Below, in pieces: positions 1 through 4,633 of a DNA stretch of 8,149 nucleotides (within the stretch, counting starts at the first letter, position 1; each line of letters opens with the position of its first letter). Location of the stretch: the NCBI GenBank assembly GCA_003165115.1, contig PLSJ01000074.1, positions 1 through 8,149 on the forward strand. Reading direction: 5' to 3'. The translations under genes and the position numbers were made by a program. Under the pieces are notes generated by a model, which was given only the letters and a program-made list of their open reading frames with translations, ran no database searches and had not been told where the DNA came from. Source of the DNA: Syntrophaceae bacterium (lineage in GTDB: Bacteria; Desulfobacterota; Syntrophorhabdia; Syntrophorhabdales; WCHB1-27).

Positions 1-524
1 GGTATGCCGAGCCGTTCGAGCTTCGCGTGGTCCTCCGCGCTCCTTGCGGTGTTCGACCCGCAGCAGAGCACGGCGTTGATGACCGCGTCCACCCCGGCCT
101 TCTTTATCGCGTTGTAGTCCGCGCGGTTGTGGTAATGCGTGGCGACCGTTATCGCGTCAGGGTGCCTCGGCCACACGTAGTCGAGCGATTCCCACGTGAC
201 CGGCCCCTCGGCCGTGGGCCTCTTTATGAAGTGCTTGAACTTTATATTCGGGTATTTCTTCTTTAGCAGGTCTTCGATGGAGTTCATAAAATAAACGCTG
301 TTCGATTTGTTCTGGTTTAAAAGTCCTATCGTCTTCCCGTCAAGGCTGTCAAGACGGGGCGCCGGGTTGTAGAACCCTTCCGCCCGCTCGGCAAAAGGAT
401 TGAGCACTTCGAGTGTCTCACCCTTCGGTGCCGCAAGCCCCGGACCGGCGAGTGCGGACATGGTCACGAGCAGGGCGCCGGCGAAGAGCGCCAAAACCGT
501 TTTCGTTCTTGGAACCCTCTTCAT
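1..524 (-). CDS. Exported UGSC-domain protein, Cys/Asn variant (3'-truncated by window edge)
   Basis: This is a paralogue of the selenoprotein N-terminal half encoded at 2700-949. It runs off the left edge after 174 codons, so it is partial and its stop is unseen. The ATG at 524-522 follows an AGGAG about 8 bases upstream. Residues 1-32 form a Sec signal peptide (basic MKRVPRTK, hydrophobic core, LAA before PKGE), so the product is exported. The mature start resembles the selenoprotein: GETLEVLNPFAE against AETLKVMNPVGE, then PAPRLDSLDGKTIGL against APAARLDTLEGKRIGL. At the selenocysteine position it reads CCGSN (Cys154, Cys155, Gly, Ser, Asn158), followed by a LERLGIP segment like LEKRGVP. 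Cys155 aligns with Sec and Asn158 replaces the second motif Cys, so the classic UxxC/CxxC pair is lost, though a vicinal Cys pair remains. It is the third gene of the cluster. Function is unknown; a redox or thiol role is inferred. Confidence 0.85.
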   Translation of the reverse strand, partial: MKRVPRTKTVLALFAGALLVTMSALAGPGLAAPKGETLEVLNPFAERAEGFYNPAPRLDSLDGKTIGLLNQNKSNSVYFMNSIEDLLKKKYPNIKFKHFIKRPTAEGPVTWESLDYVWPRHPDAITVATHYHNRADYNAIKKAGVDAVINAVLCCGSNTARSAEDHAKLERLGI

Positions 525-677
525 CGCTTCTTCTCCTTTTTCGTTCGCCCGCCCCATTGACGTGAGGCGGGGCGTTCTCTCTTACTTCTTCGGATCCGTC
601 ATCTGCTGTTTCACCCCGCGTCCTGGGGAGATCACCTCCTTTAAGCATCAGTGCCATCCGGCCGACGGTTGCGACCG
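525..677 (-). promoter_or_regulatory. Intercistronic region with an orphan perfect Shine-Dalgarno
   Basis: This leader lies between the small secreted gene and the Cys-variant paralogue. It carries AAAGGAGGTGATC (642-630), an exact complement of the usual 16S rRNA 3' end, but no ATG, GTG or TTG sits at normal spacing after it. A GTG at 614-612 opens a 10-codon frame (VKQQMTDPKK, stop at 584-582). It is about 20 bases from the GGAGG, with a CCCC/GGGG hairpin (628-614) in between. A second GC-rich inverted repeat lies at about 549-575. The paralogue's own AGGAG is near 531-537. This could be a leader peptide, a ribosome standby site or a decayed gene start; none is proven. Confidence 0.35.
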
Positions 678-908
678 TCAGCACTGCGTCTCGTATTCCC
701 TGCGCTTCTGCTGCTCCGGGCCGGGCGCGTCCGGCGCGGGCGTCCAGGGGTCCTCGGGCTTTTGCGGCTGCGTCTGCTGCTGTCCCGCGTCTTTCCCCGC
801 CGGCGCCTGCTGCGCAAAGGCCGGGTCTGGGACAGACGCGAAGAGCGCATAGAGGGCGCCGGCGGCCAAGAGGACCGGGACCGCTTTCAACTGTTTTCCG
901 ATATTCAT
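678..908 (-). CDS. Small secreted Pro/Gln-rich protein with a C-terminal cysteine
   Basis: The product is 76 residues and I recognise no family. The ATG at 908-906 has a strong AAGGAG about 9 bases upstream, which argues for a real gene. Residues 1-32 are a clear Sec signal peptide (lysine-containing N-region, VLLAAGALYALFA core, cleavage expected after AFA). The mature part of about 44 residues is hydrophilic, rich in Gln, Pro, Ala and charged residues, predicted disordered, and ends EYETQC. That terminal Cys is its only cysteine. The gene lies 40 bases after the selenoprotein stop and 153 bases before the Cys-variant paralogue, so all three are probably cotranscribed and exported. A GACGGT/ACCGTC hairpin (664-679) overlaps the stop codon. 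A short thiol-bearing partner or substrate of the neighbouring UGSC proteins is possible but is inference only. Confidence 0.65.
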   Translation of the reverse strand: MNIGKQLKAVPVLLAAGALYALFASVPDPAFAQQAPAGKDAGQQQTQPQKPEDPWTPAPDAPGPEQQKRREYETQC

Positions 909-931
909 GGCTTCACTCCTTCCTTATATTC

Positions 932-946
932 GGGCCTGACCGGCCC
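932..946 (-). other. Intercistronic hairpin after the selenoprotein gene
   Basis: The mRNA sequence GGGCC-GGTCA-GGCCC forms a perfect 5-bp stem between the selenoprotein stop (949) and the start of the small secreted gene (908). No T-tract follows, so it is unlikely to terminate transcription. It could affect mRNA stability or translation of the next gene. Confidence 0.35.
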
Positions 947-948
947 GT

Positions 949-2700
949 CTATCTCTTTATCTCGCGCGCAGCCCAGCCGCCGTGGCTCGATTTACCGATG
1001 AAGCAGCCGTGACCGCCCACAGGCGCGCCTGCGACCAGGACGAAAAGGTCCGTGTCGGCAGTCTCTCCGTTGATGATCGGGTAGTCGACCGGCGGGTCCC
1101 AGTACATCGTCCTGGTCAGCCCCATGGTCCTTGCCCTTACCCTGCCGCCCCTGGTCGTAAGGCCGTTCTTCTTGATCTCGTTATAGATGTCCGGCCTGAA
1201 CCCGGTGTGGAGCAGGTAGTCCTTCACCTTCGCCACCGTGAAGCCGTCGTTCGCCAGTATCCGCGTATGCTCGGGCGCAAACATGATGATGCCCGTCCCC
1301 CTGCCGCCGCCTTGCAGCGTAAGCTCGGCGAGGGCGTCGCCGAAGTTCCGCAGCAGGCCCTCGCCGGAGATCGGCTGCGTCGGCGAGTCGAAGGGGGATA
1401 TGCTTATCGGCCCCTGGGTAGGCATGACGAAAACAACGTTCTGGTCGGGCTTGAAGCCGAGCTGAACGCTCATCAGGTCCCAGTCGCCCTCGACCTTCGG
1501 GTAATCCTGCGCGAGCACCATGGAATAGTCGGCGGGCAGGTAGTACGTGTGCTGCTGGAAGCCGCCGGGCGTGTCGCAGCCCCCGATGTTGCGTATGCAG
1601 AGGCTCAACGCCCGCCCTATCGTAGAGTTGGCCCGGTTGCCCGGCCCCATGACGCTCCACGAGTAGTTGAGTCCGAGCTCCTTGACTATGGGTCCGTTTA
1701 TCACGATGAGCGGCGCATTGCCGGGGTCGGTCGTCGCCGCCGAGCCGTCGAGCATCACCTTCTTGTCGGAAGCCGCCTCGACTGCCGCTATGATGACGTC
1801 CAGGTACTCCGGTTTCGCGCCTGCCATGACCGCGTTGATCGCGATCTTCTCGACCGTCCCCTTCGTGAAGAAGGGCGGCACGTATGCCACGATCTCGTCC
1901 GGGTTCCTGCGCGTCCCCTTCAGCATCGCCTTTACGCGGTCGGGCGTGGGCGGGACGACGGGGAAGCCGTCGGACCACCTGTGCTCCATCGCGTAGGCGT
2001 ACCATGTCTCGAGGACGTCCTCGCCCTTCTTCGTTTTTATGTCTATCACGTCGGGCTTGAACTGCCGCTCCATCTTCGCCGCCGTCACTGGCCGCGTGAG
2101 GGCGTAAACTATTTTCGGCATGGTTTCGTCCACGATCGCGTTCAACGTCTCCCTGTCCGCCTGGGATGCCGCGGAGGGCACCACCGCCGTCGCGACACCG
2201 GAAAGGCCGAGACCTATCGCCCTGGTATGCGCTTCGTGCTCGAAGCGGTCCGTAACGATGTCCACCGTTGGTACCCCTCTCTTTTCAAGCTCTACAAGGT
2301 CGTACACACTGTACGACGTGCAGGACCCTCAGGACGACATCGCCATGACGACGGCGTCCGGTTTCTGGGCCATCAGCCTGTCTATATCGCCGGGCCTGTC
2401 GTAGGCCTTCTTTGCCCATATCGTCCCCTCTTTGCCTCCGAGGATTGTGATATCCCTGAACTGCTTCTTCAGGTTCTCCGCCAGGCGCTGCATGACCTCG
2501 AAGGCGTTCGCGCGTCTCGCGACGTAGAGGCCTATTCGCTTGCCTTCGAGCGTGTCGAGTCTCGCGGCGGGGGCCTTGAGCTCCGTTTTCGGCTCCCCGA
2601 CAGGGTTCATCACCTTTAGCGTCTCGGCGGATGCGGCCCACACGGCAAACAGCATCGCCGCGAGGAGCGCCGCCGCTGTTACAGAGCGTCTTCTCATCAT
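949..2700 (-). CDS. Exported UGSC-family selenoprotein (in-frame UGA = Sec124), two domains
   Basis: A 583-residue protein, read through a TGA at 2331-2329. Start: ATG-ATG at 2700-2695 after AGGAGG; spacing suits the second Met slightly better. Residues 1-25 form a Sec signal peptide ending AASA. Domain 1 (about 27-221) contains residues 121-131, MSSUGSCTSYS, with Sec124 and Cys127, then VELEKRGVPTV. This matches the known UGSC selenoprotein family in motif and in following sequence. Domain 2 (about 225-583) begins near DGFPVVPPTPDRV (244-256), continues through VEKIAINAVMAG and GRALSL.IRNIGG-type segments, and ends with a Gly/His-rich HGCFIGKSSHGG tail. It resembles a conserved uncharacterised family that I know to carry a DGLPVVPPT-type start. 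Reading frame and homology run straight across the TGA, and a SECIS-like hairpin follows it. The downstream piece has no ribosome site of its own. Role: probably extracytoplasmic thiol/selenol redox chemistry; the substrate is unknown. A truncated pseudogene is the alternative, but unlikely. Confidence 0.9.
2293..2322 (-). promoter_or_regulatory. Bacterial SECIS element
   Basis: In the mRNA a hairpin begins shortly after the UGA. The lower stem UGCA/UGUA (2322-2319 with 2296-2293, including one G-U) leads to a 1x2 internal loop. A perfect 7-bp upper stem follows, GUCGUAC/GUACGAC (2317-2311 with 2305-2299), capped by the five-base loop AGUGU (2310-2306). The loop starts 18 bases after the UGA. 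That is within the range reported for bacterial SECIS elements, and the loop contains the guanines that SelB recognition generally requires. The element is inside the coding region, as expected in bacteria. Confidence 0.8.
2329..2331 (-). other. Selenocysteine codon (UGA recoding site, Sec124)
   Basis: On the minus strand this reads TCC-TGA-GGG-TCC-TGC, giving S-U-G-S-C. It is the first residue of the UGSC motif, for which the family is named. The aligned codon in the downstream paralogue is TGC (Cys155), the usual Sec-to-Cys exchange. The frame stays open for 459 codons after the TGA before a TAG stop. SelA, SelB and tRNA-Sec are not encoded in this window and must lie elsewhere in the genome. 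Confidence 0.9.
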
Positions 2701-2758
2701 TTATCCTCCTGCAGAAATCACGTCAAACGGCTTCTAAGATTTACAACCATTCTCATCT

Positions 2759-2865
2759 CCGCCGGGCATAGCCTTGCCAAGGCATCGGTCCGGAAAGCCG
2801 GTGCACTGCCGGACGGCGAAGGACCGAACTGGCGGCAAGGATAGAGCGACAGGTATTAACTGTCG
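2759..2865. ncRNA. Candidate structured RNA: three-way junction plus hairpin
   Basis: Read on the plus strand, 2759-2765 (CCGCCGG) pairs with 2829-2835 (CTGGCGG, one G-U). The enclosed segment holds a GCCTT/AAGGC hairpin (2771-2783) and a CGGTCC/GGACCG stem (2786-2791 with 2821-2826). Together these make a three-way junction of about 77 bases. An alternative pairing, GTCCGG (2788-2793) with CCGGAC (2809-2814), excludes the second inner stem. A separate perfect hairpin CGACAG/CTGTCG with a 7-base loop lies at 2847-2865. The strand is uncertain: the G-U favours plus, but the position as a leader of the selenoprotein cluster would favour minus. No known RNA family was recognised. Confidence 0.3.
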
Positions 2866-2988
2866 ACTGGCAATCGTTGTGGCCTCCTGCCATCGAAACG
2901 GAGCATAAGGCCGCTATTCCCCCGGTATGGGCCGGTAGTAGCGACAATGGAGGGTCTTTAGATGATAGACGGCCTTTCCCCGGTCCAG

Positions 2989-3008
2989 CCGGCCCCTTAC
3001 AAGGCCGG
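2989..3008. repeat. Inverted repeat CCGGCC/GGCCGG
   Basis: A perfect 6-bp inverted repeat (2989-2994 with 3003-3008) encloses an 8-base loop. It belongs to the run of hairpins in the large intergenic gap. No T-tract follows on either strand, so it is not an obvious terminator. Confidence 0.45.
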
Positions 3009-3046
3009 AGGAACGAGGCCTAGAGGAGGGGAGCGGCGGAGGGCGG

Positions 3047-3081
3047 GATCGGGGGTCTCACGGACCCCCAGGCGACCGATC
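3047..3081. repeat. Strong hairpin GGGGGTC/GACCCCC inside an outer GATCG/CGATC pair
   Basis: A perfect 7-bp stem (3051-3057 with 3063-3069) carries a five-base loop. Outer GATC bases at 3047-3050 can pair with 3078-3081, leaving a short unpaired stretch on one side. No U-tract follows on either strand, so this is not a standard rho-independent terminator. It marks the GC-rich edge of the intergenic structured region. Confidence 0.5.
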
Positions 3082-3351
3082 AGATAATCATCATATGTCT
3101 GTTCAGGATCACGATTCTTCAAGCCCCCGTCGATGTTGTGTCTCTTTTTACTACCACAACCGAAGCGAATCCGTCAAGTCGCTCCCACTGCCGAAACCAA
3201 CCGCCGTGCATCTCCTTGTCGCCCCTCGAACACCGAATTGCAATCTCTTAACATTATATCTCCTATGTAGCCCTTTCGGCCTGCGTCTGTTTTTTCCTAC
3301 CTAACCTTGACATAACTTAATTCAAAAAGACCCGGTTCTGCCATCTGCAAA

Positions 3352-3372
3352 GACCTTTGTGCCGCAAGGGCC
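3352..3372 (-). terminator. Weak terminator-like hairpin after the amidohydrolase gene
   Basis: In the minus-strand transcript GGCCCTTG (3372-3365) pairs with CAAAGGTC (3359-3352), with one G-U and one C-A mismatch, around a five-base loop. Only a short U-rich stretch follows. It begins about 37 bases past the amidohydrolase stop, the right place to end the right-hand operon, but it looks weak and some read-through toward the selenoprotein cluster is possible. Confidence 0.3.
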
Positions 3373-3409
3373 TCCTTTGCATGACGTAATTTTCACGGCA
3401 TACCGGCAC

Positions 3410-4375
3410 TCATCGAATCAGGGTCGCCCCGGTACCGGTGAGTATGGCACTTCCCGTTTCTGTCCCCAGCGTATTCAACCCTTCCACAAAGCCTTTCATG
3501 GCTTCGGCGGACCGGATTTCCTGAGGATAGTCCGTTCCGAAAACCAATTGCGTGGGCTTCAGCTCCAGAAGGGCTGCCATCACGGCATTGATATGTCCGA
3601 AAAAGCCGCCTGTATCGAAGTAAATCTTGTCCAGGTAATAGTCGAAGGGCTTGGGCGGATTCTTGCCGTGCCGGGGGTCGCCGGCGGTGCCCCAGAACTC
3701 CCTGTCCTGGTACTTGCGCACCCTTCCCAGGAGCGCCGCTATGCCTCCGCCCAAATGGGACATGACGACCTTCAGGCGAGGGAACCGCTCCAGGATGCCG
3801 CCATTGATCAGACGTATAGTGCCCATAACCAGGTTGAATTCGCGACCCACGGCGCGGGCAAGGTCGAAATCCTCGAAGCTGCCGACGGCCGGCACCGCAA
3901 GGCAGGGATGGATGAACAGGAATGTGCCCATCTCCTCGACCGCCTGGTAAAACGGATATAGCTCGTCCGAATCCAGTTCCCGTCCTTCCACGATGGACGC
4001 CATTGCGACGCCTTCGAACCCGAGGTCGTTCACCGCCCTTTTCAGTTCCCTGAAGGCCTCGCTGCCCCCGAGGGGAGGAATATGGGCCAGGCCCTTGATC
4101 CTGGAAGGGAAGCGTTTTTCCCACAGGACCAAGTCATCATTGATCATCCGGCAGATATCCAGGTTGCCCCCTTCTATGCCGGGGGCGCTCGATATGTAGG
4201 CCCGGTCGACTCCGGCCAGGTCCATGGCTTTCACATGTTCTTCTATCTGATACAGCCGGGGATGAAAGGAATAAGAAGGGATCCCGTTGCTATACACCAA
4301 TTTGAACGTTTCGTTCCCCAGCCTGGCTTTGACAAGCTTCTCGGGGGCATAATGGATGTGAAAATCCGCGATCAT
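3410..4375 (-). CDS. Metal-dependent amidohydrolase, ACMSD/decarboxylase-like (amidohydrolase 2 family)
   Basis: The product is 321 residues, a usual length for this TIM-barrel family. It includes aminocarboxymuconate-semialdehyde decarboxylase and gamma-resorcylate/2,3-dihydroxybenzoate-type non-oxidative decarboxylases. The metal-site pattern is visible in order: DFHIH (His6, His8) at the start, FIHPC (His156), VMSHLGGG (His207) and FGTDYP (Asp282). The C-terminal ILTGTGATLI resembles the closing ILGxNAxxLL helix of the family. There is no signal peptide, so it is cytoplasmic. The ATG at 4375-4373 follows GGAGG at about 8 bases. It lies 56 bases after the ferredoxin gene, with a GGCCG/CGGCC hairpin (4409-4426) between them, and is the last gene of the apparent operon. 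Decarboxylation or hydrolysis of a carboxylated, perhaps aromatic, intermediate is inferred; the substrate cannot be read from the sequence. Confidence 0.85.
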   Translation of the reverse strand: MIADFHIHYAPEKLVKARLGNETFKLVYSNGIPSYSFHPRLYQIEEHVKAMDLAGVDRAYISSAPGIEGGNLDICRMINDDLVLWEKRFPSRIKGLAHIPPLGGSEAFRELKRAVNDLGFEGVAMASIVEGRELDSDELYPFYQAVEEMGTFLFIHPCLAVPAVGSFEDFDLARAVGREFNLVMGTIRLINGGILERFPRLKVVMSHLGGGIAALLGRVRKYQDREFWGTAGDPRHGKNPPKPFDYYLDKIYFDTGGFFGHINAVMAALLELKPTQLVFGTDYPQEIRSAEAMKGFVEGLNTLGTETGSAILTGTGATLIR

Positions 4376-4431
4376 ATCTTAACCCTCCTGTTTTCTTGAG
4401 TGAATCGAGGCCGGTCGTCTTCGGCCATCCC

Positions 4432-4632
4432 CTAGAGCATCTCCATCGGGAAGACGATGCTTATCGCCTCCTCCGGGCAATCCATACGGCACGTACCGCA
4501 GTGCCAGCACTCGTCAGGGTACCTCAACTCCGGCAGCTTCTGACGCGGATGAAAGACGAAAAGATCACCCGGACAGTTGTTATAGCATTTTCGGCAACCT
4601 TTGCACTTGTTTATATCGATGACCGGCGGCAT
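4432..4632 (-). CDS. 2[4Fe-4S] ferredoxin, partner of the adjacent flavoprotein
   Basis: A 66-residue ferredoxin with two complete cluster motifs: CKGCRKCYNNCP (Cys10, 13, 16, 20) and CWHCGTCRMDCP (Cys42, 45, 48, 52). These should hold two [4Fe-4S] clusters in the cytoplasm. The sequence between the motifs is longer than in the smallest clostridial ferredoxins and recalls a trimmed AprB-like beta subunit. The ATG at 4632-4630 comes one base after the flavoprotein TGA (4636-4634), and its GGGAGG lies within the end of the flavoprotein gene, so translation is probably coupled. It most likely carries electrons to or from the FAD of the flavoprotein in a two-subunit enzyme. Both cluster motifs are intact. 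Assignment as a ferredoxin is secure; the pairing is inferred from adjacency. Confidence 0.93.
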   Translation of the reverse strand: MPPVIDINKCKGCRKCYNNCPGDLFVFHPRQKLPELRYPDECWHCGTCRMDCPEEAISIVFPMEML

Positions 4633-4633
4633 G

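Larger units (their letters stand above)
2701..3409. other. Long non-coding gap rich in inverted repeats
   Basis: About 700 bases between the amidohydrolase stop and the selenoprotein start contain no convincing gene. Frames of 64 codons (2947-2753, minus) and 69 codons (3095-3304, plus) are open, but they lack good ribosome sites and recognisable sequence. The part from 2755 to 3081 is GC-rich and dense in hairpins; from about 3085 onward it becomes more AT-rich. For the selenoprotein cluster, weak minus-strand promoter candidates are an isolated TATAAT (3258-3253) without a good -35, and a TTGACG (3177-3172) with a poor -10. The true promoter is therefore undetermined, and a long structured 5' leader is possible. 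Confidence 0.5.

Noticed and set aside
630..642. Identity of GATCACCTCCTTT to the 3' end of 16S rRNA
   Set aside because: Flanking sequence is not rRNA; the match is simply a perfect Shine-Dalgarno on the minus strand.
664..680. The TGA ending the small secreted gene as a second Sec codon (QC-U)
   Set aside because: A hairpin exists, but it overlaps the TGA itself and its loop is too close to the codon for a bacterial SECIS. Read-through adds only a short unconvincing tail.
949..2307. Downstream half of the selenoprotein as a separate gene starting at GTG 2307-2305
   Set aside because: There is no ribosome site before the GTG, the codon is inside the SECIS loop, and the UGSC domain would be cut in the middle.
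982..2619. A 545-codon plus-strand open frame
   Set aside because: It is antisense to the selenoprotein, strongly Arg/Val/His-rich with no recognisable domain: a typical GC-rich shadow frame.
2753..2947. A 64-codon minus-strand open frame in the intergenic gap
   Set aside because: No clear ribosome site, unlikely composition, and it overlaps the strong inverted repeats.
3095..3304. A 69-codon plus-strand open frame in the intergenic gap
   Set aside because: No Shine-Dalgarno before its ATG and no recognisable domain; probably chance.
2701..3409. tRNA-Sec or another tRNA gene in the large gap
   Set aside because: No TTCGA-type T-loop with matching stems and no acceptor-stem pair followed by CCA were found by eye on either strand.
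3410..3412. The amidohydrolase TGA as a recoded codon
   Set aside because: The protein already ends with the family's normal C-terminal helix, and nothing recognisable follows.
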